Part shown: positions 18,762 through 26,575 of the stretch, piece after piece
How the letters are laid out: each line of letters starts with the position of its first letter
How positions within the stretch are numbered: position 1 is the first letter of the stretch
NCBI RefSeq assembly: GCF_018417595.1
Contig: NZ_CP070982.1
Location: forward strand, 4,949,001 to 5,013,000
DNA: 64,000 nucleotides
Reading direction: 5' to 3'
Source of the DNA: Pseudomonas entomophila
Lineage (GTDB): Bacteria; Pseudomonadota; Gammaproteobacteria; Pseudomonadales; Pseudomonadaceae
The notes under the pieces: generated by a model
Told to the model about the DNA's origin: nothing
What the model saw: only the letters and a program-made list of their open reading frames with translations
The model's database searches: none
Made by a program: the position numbers and the translations under genes

Positions 18762-19063
18762 GGCTGTTTCATCCAGTAGGCCAGACCGTTGATCACCCCC
18801 AGCAGCACGCTCGGCAGCAACACCCCCAGCCAGGCGCGCCAGGCGCTGCGGCAGGCGAAGCACCAGAGGAAGGCCAGCAGGTAGAACATGAACGACAGCA
18901 TCATGCCGGTCATGGTCGCGTCCACCTGGCTCATGGGTGCCAACAGGGTGATGCAGACACTGGCCATGGACGCCAGCAGGTAGCCGCCCAGCAGCGCGGC
19001 CAGGCTGCGTGAGGTCACGGCCAGGCGGTAGCTCAGGGAGAGGCCGGCGGCTTTGCGGGTCAT
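18758..19063 (-). CDS. DUF3649 small inner-membrane protein
   Basis: 101 residues, three likely TM helices (SLAALLGGYLLASMASVCIT; MTGMMLSFMFYLLAFLWCFA; LGVLLPSVLLGVINGLAYW). First gene of the minus-strand iron locus, with GGAGG just upstream of the ATG. In Pseudomonas it accompanies PepSY reductases; function unknown but plausibly a subunit of the reductase. A Fur-box-like sequence lies 30-50 bp upstream (see separate entry). Confidence 0.8.
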   Translation of the reverse strand: MTRKAAGLSLSYRLAVTSRSLAALLGGYLLASMASVCITLLAPMSQVDATMTGMMLSFMFYLLAFLWCFACRSAWRAWLGVLLPSVLLGVINGLAYWMKQP

Positions 19064-19091
19064 GATGGAGGTCCGGGGAACGGGGATGCAA

Positions 19092-19112
19092 TAGTAATGA
19101 TTTCAATTCTCA
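19092..19112 (-). promoter_or_regulatory. Fur-box-like sequence upstream of the DUF3649-PepSY operon
   Basis: On the plus strand AGTAATGATTTCAATTCTC matches the 19-bp Fur consensus GATAATGATAATCATTATC at 12 positions, including the whole TAATGAT half. It lies 29-48 bp before the DUF3649 start, a proper place for iron repression. Consensus match only. Confidence 0.45.
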
Positions 19113-19134
19113 TAAGCAAAACCCCTGTCGGACC

Positions 19135-19219
19135 TGTAGGAGCGGCTTCAGCCGCGATCACCCGCGAAGCGGGTGCCCTGCACCGTGTTGGCTTGATCGC
19201 GGCTGAAGCCGCTCCTACA
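19135..19219. repeat. Three-stem REP/BIME
   Basis: TGTAGGAGCGGCTTCAGCCG at one end and its reverse complement at the other, with an inner ACCCGCGAAGCGGGT hairpin. Nearly the same element recurs at 52970-53056. It separates the divergent iron-signalling loci. Confidence 0.88.
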
Positions 19220-19338
19220 AGGATCCCACCCGCGCCAACCCTCCTTGCGTCGCCAGCAATTGCCGAACACCGGCCGCATGAATACAATGCGAACAATTCT
19301 TACTTCCAGTTGCGCTAGCCAGCGCCGGAGTCGCATCG

Positions 19339-19833
19339 GTGCCCAGCGCTCTCTCATCCACCGTCGAAGGCCTCTATGTCGCCCACCACAGCTGGTTGAC
19401 CGGGTGGCTGCGCCGGCGCCTGGGCTGCCCGCAGAGCGCCGCCGACCTGGCCCAGGACACCTACGTGCGCCTGCTCCAGGCCCGCGAGACGCCACAGCTG
19501 ATCGAGCCCCGCGCATTCCTCACCACCGTGGCCAAGCGCGTGCTGTGCAACCACTTCCGCCGCCAGGAGCTGGAGCGCGCCTACCTCGAGGCCCTGGCCC
19601 AGGTGCCCGAGCAAGTGGCGCCGAGCGAAGAGGACAAGGCGATCATCTTCGCCACCCTGCTCGAACTCGACCGCCTGCTCGACGGCCTGGCGCCGCTGGT
19701 CAAGCGCGCCTTCCTGCTGGCCCAGGTCGATGGCCTGGGCCAGGGCGAGATCGCCCGCGAGCTGGGCATCTCGCTGGCCACCGTCAAGCGCTACCTGAAC
19801 AAGGCAGCCCTGCGCTGCTACTTCGCCCTGTGA
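19339..19833 (+). CDS. fecI: ECF sigma factor FecI (ferric citrate locus)
   Basis: 164 residues: region 2 at about 12-75 (SAADLAQDTYVRLLQARETP) and region 4 at about 105-160 (LAPLVKRAFLLAQVDGLGQG, EIARELGISLATVKRYLNKA). The start is GTG at 19339 with CCGGAG 8 nt upstream. First gene of fecI-fecR-fecA; expected to drive fecA when ferric citrate binds FecA. The fecR GTG overlaps its stop. Confidence 0.9.
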   Translation: MPSALSSTVEGLYVAHHSWLTGWLRRRLGCPQSAADLAQDTYVRLLQARETPQLIEPRAFLTTVAKRVLCNHFRRQELERAYLEALAQVPEQVAPSEEDKAIIFATLLELDRLLDGLAPLVKRAFLLAQVDGLGQGEIARELGISLATVKRYLNKAALRCYFAL

Positions 19834-20753
19834 ACACCAGCTTCTCGCCACAAATCGCCGAGCAGGCGGTGCACTGGCTGATCGAATCCCAAGGCGACGC
19901 CTTCGACCAGCAGCAGCGCCAGGCCCTGGAGCGCTGGTTGCAGGCCGACAGCGAGCACCAGCGCGCCTGGGCGCATATCCAGCAGGTCAACCAGCGCCTG
20001 CGCGGCGTCGCCTCGCCGGTGGTCCACGCCACCCTGCAGGCACCGCCCTCCGCAGCGCGACGCCGGGCGCTCAAGGCCCTGCTGCTGGTGGGCGTGGCCA
20101 GCGCCACCGGGCTTGGCCTGCAACAGCACAATCCGCTGCCCGGGCTGATGGCCGACTACCGCAGCCCGGTGGGCCGGCGTCGCCGCCTGACCCTCGACGA
20201 CGGCAGCCAGTTGCACCTGAATACACGCAGTGCTGCCGACGTGCGCTTCGACAGCCAGCAGCGCCTGGTGCGCCTGCGCGAAGGCGAGTTGTTGCTCGAC
20301 GTAGTCGAGGAACCCCGACCGCTGCGCGTGCGCACCGCTGAAGGCGAGCTGCACCTGGCCCGTGGTCGTTTCGACGTGCGCCAGTTCGATGGTTTCAGCC
20401 TGGTCTCGGTATTCAGCGGCCAAGCCAGCGTCGCCGGCCAACCCTTGCTGGCCGGGCACCAGGCCCGTTTTGCCCGAGGTGGCTGGCAGGCCATCGCGCC
20501 CCTGGACCCCAACCGCGCGGCCTGGGTGGACGGCATGCTGGTGGTGTCGCAGATGCGCCTGACGGATTTTCTCGCCGAGTTGTCGCGCTACCGGCTCGGG
20601 CAGCTCGCTTGCAGCGAGCGAGTGGCCGACTTGCGGATCTCCGGCTCGTATCCGCTGGAAGACAGCGAGCGGATCCTCGACATGCTCGAAGTGGCGCTGC
20701 CGGTACGGGTGCGGCGCTTCACCCGCTACTGGGTGAATATCGAGTCGGCATAA
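19830..20753 (+). CDS. fecR: FecR sigma regulator (ferric citrate locus)
   Basis: 307 residues: N-terminal DUF4880 (about 4-50; IAEQAVHWLIESQGDAFDQQ), a short hydrophobic anchor (about 82-98; LKALLLVGVASATGLGL), FecR domain (about 115-210; RLTLDDGSQLHLNTRSAADV) and a C-terminal secretin/TonB short-domain-like end. The start is a GTG overlapping the fecI TGA as GTGA, which implies translational coupling. Relays the FecA signal to FecI. Confidence 0.9.
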   Translation: MNTSFSPQIAEQAVHWLIESQGDAFDQQQRQALERWLQADSEHQRAWAHIQQVNQRLRGVASPVVHATLQAPPSAARRRALKALLLVGVASATGLGLQQHNPLPGLMADYRSPVGRRRRLTLDDGSQLHLNTRSAADVRFDSQQRLVRLREGELLLDVVEEPRPLRVRTAEGELHLARGRFDVRQFDGFSLVSVFSGQASVAGQPLLAGHQARFARGGWQAIAPLDPNRAAWVDGMLVVSQMRLTDFLAELSRYRLGQLACSERVADLRISGSYPLEDSERILDMLEVALPVRVRRFTRYWVNIESA

Positions 20754-20901
20754 GCCGGTGCTCCTTGGTTTGTCCCCTCCTGTGGGAGCGGGCCTGAGCC
20801 CTCCAGCCAAAAACCTGAAACTTTTCTGACCCAACCTGAGCCATTTCCTGACCCTCGCGTGACAGAGAAGGCAGACCCCCTCGTCACAGGACCTCCGCCC
20901 C

Positions 20902-23211
20902 ATGCCCCTGCGCCCCAGCCCGCTCGCCTTCGCCCTTATCCTCGCCGCGCCGTTCTCCCTGGCCGGTGAACCCCGCGCCTACCACATCGCCCCCGGCACC
21001 CTGGAACAGGCCCTGAACCAGTTCGGCCGCGAAAGCGGCGCGCTGATCTCGTTCAGCCCGGCCATCACCCAGGGCCTGAACAGCCCGGGCCTGGAGGGGC
21101 AATACGAGGTCGGCCAGGGCCTCGACGCGCTGCTGCGCGGCAGCGGCCTGCAAGCCCGCCGGGAGACCGACAACGCCTACAGCCTGCAACCGCAGCCCAC
21201 TGGCGGCAACGGCACGGCCGTCGAGCTGGGCGCCTCGACCGTGGTCGGCGACTGGCTGGCCGAGGCCCGCCAGGACAACGTCTTCGAACACCCCGGCGCC
21301 CGCGACGTGGTCCGCCGTGAAGACTTCGAGCGCAGCGGCGCCAGCAGCGCCCGCGAAGTGCTCAACCGCATCCCCGGGGTCAACGCCCCCGAGAACAACG
21401 GCACCGGCAGCCATGACCTGGCGCTGAACTTCGGCATCCGCGGCCTCAACCCGCGCCTGGCCTCGCGCTCCACCGTGCTGATGGACGGCATCCCGGTGCC
21501 CTTCGCCCCCTACGGCCAGCCGCAGCTGTCGCTGGCCCCCATCAGCCTGGGCAACATGGACGCGGTGGACGTGGTGCGCGGCGGCGGCGCGGTGCGCTAC
21601 GGCCCGCAGAACGTCGGCGGCATCGTCAACTTCGTCACCCGCGCCATCCCCGAAGAGGCCACCTTCAAGGCGGCGATGCAGAACCAGGTCAGCCCCTCGT
21701 CCAGCCAGGATGGCCTGAAGAACAGCGCCAACCTGCTGGTCGGCGGCACCAACGCCAACGGCCTGGGCGGCGCCCTGCTCTACTCCGGCACCCGGGGCAG
21801 CGACTGGCGCGAACACAGCGACACGCAGATCGACGACCTGATGCTCAAGGGCAAGCTGCAGCTCGACGACGCCAACAGCCTGCATGCCATGGCCCAGTAC
21901 TACGAGGGCGAAGCCGAAATGCCTGGTGGCCTGAGCACTGCCGCCTTCGACGCCGACCCGTACCAGTCGACCCGCCTGAAAGACAAGTTCTGGGGCCGCC
22001 GCACGCTGTTCAACTTCGGCTACGACTACAAGCAGGACGACCGCCAGTTCAGCGTCAACAGTTTCTTCACCAAGACCCTGCGCAGCGGCTACCTCGACCA
22101 GGGCAGCTTCGTCTCGCTGTCGCCGCGCGAGTACTGGGTGCGCGGCATCGAGACCCGCTTCTCGCAGGGCCTGGCCCTGGGCGACAGCTGGCACGAGCTG
22201 GGCATCGGCTACCGCTACGTCAACGAAGCCGGCCACGAGCTGCGCTTCCGCGAGCCGGTCAACGGCGCCCTGCCCACCACCGCCAGCCGCAACGACCGCG
22301 ACACCCGCGGCAGCACCGAAGCCCACGCCATCTACCTGGACGACCGCATCGACATCGGCCGCTGGACCATCACCCCCGGCGTGCGCTACGAGATGATCGA
22401 CTCCGAGCAGAGCAACAAGCTCAATGGCCAGCGCTACCAGGGCAGCTACAACACCGCGCTGCCGGCGTTGAACGTGATGTACCACCTGACCGACAGCTGG
22501 AACCTCTACGCCAACACCGAAGGCTCGTTTGGCAGCGTGCAGTACAGCCAGATGCCCAACCGCGTCAGCAGCGGCGAAGTGAAGCCGGAGAAGGCGCGCA
22601 CCTGGGAGGTCGGCACCCGCTACGACAATGGCGACCTGCAGGCCGAGATCGGCGCCTTCCTGATCAACTTCGACAACCAGTACGAAAGCAACCAGACCAA
22701 CGACTCGGTGATCGCCCGCGGCGAAACCCGCCACCAGGGCATCGAGACCAGCGTGCGCTACGCCCTCGACGGCCTGAGCCCGGCGTTGGCAGGTTTCGAC
22801 GTGCATGCCGGCTATGCCTTCGTCGACGCCACCATCCGTGAGGATGGGCCGAACAAGGGCAACCAGGTGCCGTTCTCGTCGCGCCACAAAGGCACGCTGG
22901 GCGTGGGTTACACCGAAGGCCCGTGGCAGTTGAACTTGGACAGCAGCTTCCAGAGCAGCCAGTACGCCGACAACGCCAACACCGCCGCCGAGAGCGCTGA
23001 TGGCAGCACCGGCCGCATTCCGGGCTACATGCTGGTGAGCACCCGTGCCGGGTACGACTTTGGGCCGCAATTGTCGAACTTGAAGGTGGCGGTGGGGGTG
23101 AAGAACCTGTTCAACCGCGAGTACTACACCCGTTCGTTTGATGACAACAACAAGGGCAAGTACGTGGGGGAACCACGGACGTTGTATGTGCAGACGTCGG
23201 TTGAGTTCTGA
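20902..23211 (+). CDS. fecA: Ferric citrate outer-membrane receptor FecA
   Basis: 769-residue TonB-dependent transducer. Signal peptide to about residue 22, STN signalling domain (about 27-100), a TonB-box region near VVGDWLAEARQDNVFEHPGA, plug with ARDVVRREDFERSGASSARE, NRIPGVNAPENNGTGSHDLA and RGLNPRLASRSTVLMDGIPV, and a barrel ending in QTSVEF. These segments match E. coli FecA almost word for word from memory, so the substrate call is firm. A 148-bp gap follows fecR. No fecBCDE transport genes follow; an IS-bearing repeat begins right after. Confidence 0.95.
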   Translation: MPLRPSPLAFALILAAPFSLAGEPRAYHIAPGTLEQALNQFGRESGALISFSPAITQGLNSPGLEGQYEVGQGLDALLRGSGLQARRETDNAYSLQPQPTGGNGTAVELGASTVVGDWLAEARQDNVFEHPGARDVVRREDFERSGASSAREVLNRIPGVNAPENNGTGSHDLALNFGIRGLNPRLASRSTVLMDGIPVPFAPYGQPQLSLAPISLGNMDAVDVVRGGGAVRYGPQNVGGIVNFVTRAIPEEATFKAAMQNQVSPSSSQDGLKNSANLLVGGTNANGLGGALLYSGTRGSDWREHSDTQIDDLMLKGKLQLDDANSLHAMAQYYEGEAEMPGGLSTAAFDADPYQSTRLKDKFWGRRTLFNFGYDYKQDDRQFSVNSFFTKTLRSGYLDQGSFVSLSPREYWVRGIETRFSQGLALGDSWHELGIGYRYVNEAGHELRFREPVNGALPTTASRNDRDTRGSTEAHAIYLDDRIDIGRWTITPGVRYEMIDSEQSNKLNGQRYQGSYNTALPALNVMYHLTDSWNLYANTEGSFGSVQYSQMPNRVSSGEVKPEKARTWEVGTRYDNGDLQAEIGAFLINFDNQYESNQTNDSVIARGETRHQGIETSVRYALDGLSPALAGFDVHAGYAFVDATIREDGPNKGNQVPFSSRHKGTLGVGYTEGPWQLNLDSSFQSSQYADNANTAAESADGSTGRIPGYMLVSTRAGYDFGPQLSNLKVAVGVKNLFNREYYTRSFDDNNKGKYVGEPRTLYVQTSVEF

Positions 23212-23301
23212 GGGGGATGTGGGATCAGCGGTTGATGATTTCAGCCGCTGGCCTGGTGATGACGAGCAGGTGCCCGCCTGAAGATTTGTAGTGGTGCGCA
23301 A

Positions 23302-23349
23302 ATCGAGCGCCGCCCGCGCGGCGCATCGCGGATGAATCCGCTCCTACAT
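23302..23349. repeat. Left arm of a 48-bp perfect REP inverted repeat flanking IS copy 1
   Basis: Begins ATCGAGCGCCGCCCGCGCGG and ends CCGCTCCTACAT. It is the exact reverse complement of 24872-24919 on the far side of the IS. Sequence inside the arms (GTTGCAACGTG, GGCCATGGTTG, GCCTTG) is also partly mirrored. Confidence 0.92.
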
Positions 23350-23427
23350 CGGTTGCAACGTGGCCATGACCGATAGGCCATGGTTGTTCGCCTTGTGGGC
23401 ACGACGCGGTTTTTCGGCTGGCGCTGC

Positions 23428-24789
23428 GGGACTGTCAGATTTTTTGTGTGCGGGCCGGTAACGGCCTGCCGTCAGGCAGGCCCTGATTCTCACCAGGTCG
23501 GCCTGATGAACCGATCTCCGTACAGAATCGCAAATTGATTCATCGCGCTTTTCCAATCATGGGCCGGTTTTCCCCAATTGGCTGTTATGTTGCGCAATCC
23601 CAGCCAAATCAGTTTGGTCGCTGCGTCATCATTCGGGAAATGCCCGCGAGTCTTGATGACCTTGCGTAGCTGGGCGTTGATGCTCTCGATGGCGTTGGTG
23701 GTGTAAATCACCTTTCTGATGGCCGGTGGGAAGACGAAAAATGGAATCACTCGATCCCAGGCGCGTCTCCAGGCAGCCACCACCGTTGGATATTTCTCGC
23801 CCCACGGCCCGTTCTCAAACTCATCGAGTGCTTGCTCAGCCGCTTCAGCATTAATGGCTTGGTAAATCGGCTTCAGCTCCTTGGCCAGAGCCCGCCGCTT
23901 GTCCCAGGCCGCGAAGTCGAGGCTGTTGCGGATCAGGTGCACGATGCACGTTTGCAACGTCGTCTCTGGAAACACGGCACTGAGAGCCTCTGGCATACCT
24001 TTGAGGCCATCGGTCACGGCAATCAGCACATCTTCGACACCGCGCGTCTTGAGATCGTTAAAGACCTTCATCCAAAACTTCGCGCCCTCGGTGTTCTCGA
24101 TCCAGATGCCCAGGATATCCCGCGTCCCGTCGGGGAGGACGCCCAGGGCCAGGTAAATGGCCTTGTTGCGCACCAGGCCCTCTTCGCGGATCTTCACCCG
24201 CAGTGCATCGAAGAAAATGACCGGGTACATCGGCTCCAGTGGCCGCTGTTGCCACGCGCCAATCTCGTCCATGACCTCGTCTGTCACAGAGCTGATGAAG
24301 TCGGGTGAGACCTCTGTTCCATACTGCTCGGACAAAAAGGCTCGGATCTCTCTGACCGTCATTCCACGGGCGTACATGGCGATGATCTTGTCATCGAAAC
24401 CGGTGTACCGCCGCTCGTGCTTGGGGATCAGAATGGGCGAAAAACTGCCGTCTCGATCGCGAGGAATTTCCAGCCGCAGTGGGCCATCCCCCGTTAAAAC
24501 CGTCTTGCCACTCTTGCCGTTACGCTGGTTGGTTTCATCCTCTGGGCGCTGCGCGCCCGGCGGATAGCCCAGGTGGTGGCCAAGCTCGGCATGCAGAGCG
24601 CGTTCGATCAGGGCCTTCTTGAACGCCGCAGAGGCATCCTCGATAGCTTCTGCGGTCATCAGGCCCTCACCGAACTGCTCCAGCAGCTCTTTGGGGATTT
24701 TGGGCAGGTCACGCAAGGGTTTCTTTTTGGTTGGCATACATGCACCTCTTACTCATGTTATGCCCGAACACAAAATTTCTGACACCCTC
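23428..24789 (-). mobile_element. IS256-family insertion sequence, copy 1 (1,362 bp)
   Basis: Complete element. Terminal inverted repeats about 28 bp: left GGGACTGTCAGATTTTTTGT and right (reverse complement) GAGGGTGTCAGAAATTTTGT, continuing to CGGGC on both sides. The 8-bp direct repeat GGCGCTGC flanks it at 23420-23427 and 24790-24797, as expected for target duplication. One transposase gene fills it on the minus strand. A near-identical copy is at 59006-60366. Confidence 0.93.
23490..24737 (-). CDS. IS256-family transposase (copy 1)
   Basis: 415 residues. DDE catalytic triad of the Transposase_mut family: Asp177 (VIFFDALRVK), Asp243 (AVTDGLKG) and Glu351 (TTNAIESINAQLRK), with the family's CxxHxxR motif at 264-270. 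Start ATG at 24737 follows AAGAGGTGC. The protein is identical to that of copy 2. Looks intact and probably active. Confidence 0.95.
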   Translation of the reverse strand: MPTKKKPLRDLPKIPKELLEQFGEGLMTAEAIEDASAAFKKALIERALHAELGHHLGYPPGAQRPEDETNQRNGKSGKTVLTGDGPLRLEIPRDRDGSFSPILIPKHERRYTGFDDKIIAMYARGMTVREIRAFLSEQYGTEVSPDFISSVTDEVMDEIGAWQQRPLEPMYPVIFFDALRVKIREEGLVRNKAIYLALGVLPDGTRDILGIWIENTEGAKFWMKVFNDLKTRGVEDVLIAVTDGLKGMPEALSAVFPETTLQTCIVHLIRNSLDFAAWDKRRALAKELKPIYQAINAEAAEQALDEFENGPWGEKYPTVVAAWRRAWDRVIPFFVFPPAIRKVIYTTNAIESINAQLRKVIKTRGHFPNDDAATKLIWLGLRNITANWGKPAHDWKSAMNQFAILYGDRFIRPTW

Positions 24790-24871
24790 GGCGCTGCCGC
24801 CGCCCCGCTCGGCTCACGCCATGCGCCAAGGCAGGCAACCATGGCCTTGCAGGTGCGGCACGTTGCAACAA

Positions 24872-24919
24872 ATGTAGGAGCGGATTCATCCGCGATGCGC
24901 CGCGCGGGCGGCGCTCGAT
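24872..24919. repeat. Right arm of the 48-bp perfect REP inverted repeat
   Basis: Begins ATGTAGGAGCGGATTCATCC and ends GGCGGCGCTCGAT; exact reverse complement of 23302-23349. The IS lies between the arms. Confidence 0.92.
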
Positions 24920-25010
24920 CTGATAGGCGCTGAAGATTCTGTGGCTGGCCCTCTCGCCCACAACGCCGATCAAAAATGCCCCCCAAGAACCACCAGAAAA
25001 TCAGACTAAG

Positions 25011-25133
25011 CCGATTTCTTGTAGTCCATTTCCCAAACATACTCCCGCCCCCCTCCGAGCCATTGCGGTGTTCCCAGTTGGCCTCTAGTCTCGGCCGGTC
25101 GCTGCGAAATCAGTGACCGGCTTTGACAGGCCG
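25011..25133 (+). promoter_or_regulatory. Conserved leader element A upstream of the DUF3077 gene
   Basis: About 120 bp that align with a diverged copy on the minus strand at 26131-26253. Shared blocks: CCGATTT-TTGTAGTC-ATTTCCCAAA at the start, CATTGCGG, CTAGTCTC, and GGCTTTGACAGG at the end. A 7-bp stem GCCGGTC/GACCGGC (25094-25100 with 25115-25121) follows the CTAGTCTC block. I read this as a promoter plus a structured 5' leader; that is inference. The gap 24798-25362 holds this element, the small ORF after it, a REP arm and a REP pair; nothing else was recognised. Confidence 0.5.
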
Positions 25134-25149
25134 ACCTAGGTTCATTCCC

Positions 25150-25239
25150 ATGGCTCGCCCTTATGGCGGCTGTGCGTGGGGCACTTCGTGTGCGCCGGGT
25201 TTGGTGCAGATGCTCAAGGCACCACAGACGCTGCACTAG
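25150..25239 (+). CDS. Candidate 29-codon leader peptide
   Basis: ATG-to-TAG open frame of 29 codons (starts MARPYGGCAWGTSCAPGL) inside the DUF3077 leader, 16 bp after the conserved element. From memory, the segment encoding PYGGCAWGT recurs in leaders of DUF3077-type genes in Pseudomonas, but it may be conserved as RNA rather than peptide. No convincing SD is seen before the ATG. Translation is unproven. Confidence 0.3.
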   Translation: MARPYGGCAWGTSCAPGLVQMLKAPQTLH

Positions 25240-25248
25240 CCCGCGCCC

Positions 25249-25327
25249 GGCCCTGTTCGCCGGCAAGCCGGCTCTTACCGGGGGCTGCGTTTCACCTGTA
25301 GGAGCCAGCCTTGCTGGCGAAAGGGCC
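25249..25327. repeat. REP inverted pair
   Basis: GGCCCTGTTCGCCGGCAAGC at 25249 faces GCTGGCGAAAGGGCC ending at 25327 (arms of about 30 bp, imperfect). It sits between the leader ORF and the DUF3077 start, replacing the downstream part of the usual leader. Confidence 0.8.
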
Positions 25328-25362
25328 CGCCCAGGCCCCGAAAAATCCAGGGAGACCAAACA

Positions 25363-25632
25363 ATGACAACAGACGAAACCACCCCCAACACCACCGCAGG
25401 CAAAACCAAGTTCTACCAAGGCGAAGGCCAGACCATCCCACTGTTCTGCATCGAACCCGGCATCCCCTGCCAGCACACCCGCGAACAGGCCTCGGAACTG
25501 ATGGGCTGCGTGCGCGACCTGACCATCACCGGGATCATGGAAGAAAAGCCGCAACTGCTCTGGGCCTCGTATTACCTGAGCGCACTGGCCAAGGCGCTGA
25601 TGGATGACGCCGAGCTGGGAATGACTCACTGA
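25363..25632 (+). CDS. DUF3077-family small protein
   Basis: 89 residues, no signal peptide or TM helix. After a polar N-tail comes IPLFCIEPGIPCQHTREQAS and ELMGCVRDLTITGIM, then a C-terminal helix LLWASYYLSALAKALMDDAE; this is the DUF3077 pattern known mainly from Pseudomonas. Function unknown; such genes occur in multiple copies and are often near Rhs and VgrG loci. SD GGGAG lies 8-9 nt before the ATG. Confidence 0.75.
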   Translation: MTTDETTPNTTAGKTKFYQGEGQTIPLFCIEPGIPCQHTREQASELMGCVRDLTITGIMEEKPQLLWASYYLSALAKALMDDAELGMTH

Positions 25633-25734
25633 GTGTCGCGGTGCCTGTGGGTGAATCACACCGGCTCCCAGGCAATCGCGTCAAACGCCATTGGCTTGCT
25701 GGTACACCTCGCCTAGCCAAGTTGCAGCGAGCAG

Positions 25735-26091
25735 AAAGGGGACGGATTTGAATGGCACTTACTTAACATGCTTCGAATGCTCATGTCACAATCGGCGTTA
25801 ATGGCCGACTGCTTGCCCCGCGAACTGAGTTTCAAGCACAGCCTCCAGCTATGGCTGGCGCTACGACAGCGCAGCTACGGCGAGGGGGAGGATCGGTTGG
25901 CAGATTTGCTGATGCTGATTGCTCAAAGGCGTGTAGGCAACCGGCCTGGTCGTGTCGAGCCTCGGGCGATAAAGCGAAGGCCTCAGGCCTACCCCTTGCT
26001 GACCAAACCACGTCGATCAGCAAGGGCAGATATCAGGAAACATGGGCATCCGAAGCATGTTAAGTAAGTGCCATTCAAATCCGTCCCCTTT
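25735..26091. mobile_element. 357-bp IS4-family remnant with 41-bp inverted ends (MITE-like)
   Basis: Bases 25735-25775 (AAAGGGGACGGATTTGAATG...) are the exact reverse complement of 26051-26091; similarity continues inward for about 11 bp with two mismatches. Between them is only the 3' part of a transposase gene. Structure suggests an internally deleted element or inverted end duplication that lost the rest of the IS. No clear target duplication is visible. Confidence 0.75.
25768..26067 (+). pseudogene. C-terminal fragment of an IS4-family transposase
   Basis: Encodes about 99 residues: ALMADCLPRELSFKHSLQLW, then LMLIAQRRVGNRPGRVEPRA and IKRRPQAYPLLTKPRRSARA. This is the conserved tail of Pseudomonas IS4-type DDE transposases (full length near 430 residues). 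The catalytic part is missing; the frame begins inside the left inverted repeat, and the stop lies inside the right one. Confidence 0.78.
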
Positions 26092-26130
26092 TACTGATTG
26101 AAGGCGAAGCTAGTGCACATTCTTTCAATT

Positions 26131-26253
26131 GCGACCTGTCAAAGCCGCGCCGTCGATGAGCGACGACTCAGCGAGACTAGGGGACAGGGATTGCCGCCGC
26201 AATGAAAAGAAGGCGCGCGCATTATCTTTGGGAAATTGACTACAAAAAATCGG
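26131..26253 (-). promoter_or_regulatory. Diverged leader element B (second copy of the DUF3077 leader), gene lost
   Basis: Reverse-strand copy of the 25011-25133 element. Blocks kept: CCGATTTTTTGTAGTCAATT, TTCCCAAA, CATTGCGG, CCCTAGTCTCG and GGCTTTGACAGG. The hairpin position carries a different stem (CGTCG/CGACG). About 40 bp further on it is cut by the IS4 remnant, and no DUF3077 gene follows. The low-GC stretch 26092-26575 contains otherwise only the readthrough frame described for the immunity gene; I recognise no other gene in it. Confidence 0.45.
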
Positions 26254-26575
26254 AAAAACCAGATAACTCAGAGAAATAAATGGTTCTTGCAAACCAGCTT
26301 CGGGCATAAGCCCTTTATAGCAATCTTACAAAGCTCTTGCCAGCCATCCAAAACATGATCCACATAACCTTAAAATACAACTACAGACCCATGCCTTATA
26401 ACGACCGAGCCGGACAGCTTATACCAAATCAGGTAAAAATTCTCAATGGCAGTCTCTTTTTACCTACATGACACCCTTGGCCTCTATTAATAGACCCTTT
26501 AATATCATGGACCCCTCCTAGAGAAGCCCATGCATCAAAAAAAACTACGGACAAGCAACCACTTTGCGCACCCAG

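Noticed and set aside
20840-20900. FecI-type promoter in front of fecA
   Set aside because: A CGTC is present near 20880, but no matching GGAAA-type -35 box at proper spacing was found; not strong enough to annotate.
20884-23301. 805-codon open frame antisense to fecA
   Set aside because: Caused by high-GC codon bias of fecA; the translation is low-complexity (Val/Ala/Gly/His-rich) and matches no domain, while fecA itself is certain.
25640-25712. Short match to the Rhs core DNA (CAGGCAATCGCGTC) after the DUF3077 gene
   Set aside because: Only about 15-25 bp similar and out of any extended frame; not enough to call an rhs fragment.
26125-26307. 60-codon minus-strand frame in the low-GC gap
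   Set aside because: It runs across leader element B and shows no conserved features or SD.
26464-26508. 14-codon minus-strand ORF behind a strong AGGAGG
   Set aside because: Too short to support; the SD lies inside the readthrough frame after the immunity gene and may be chance.
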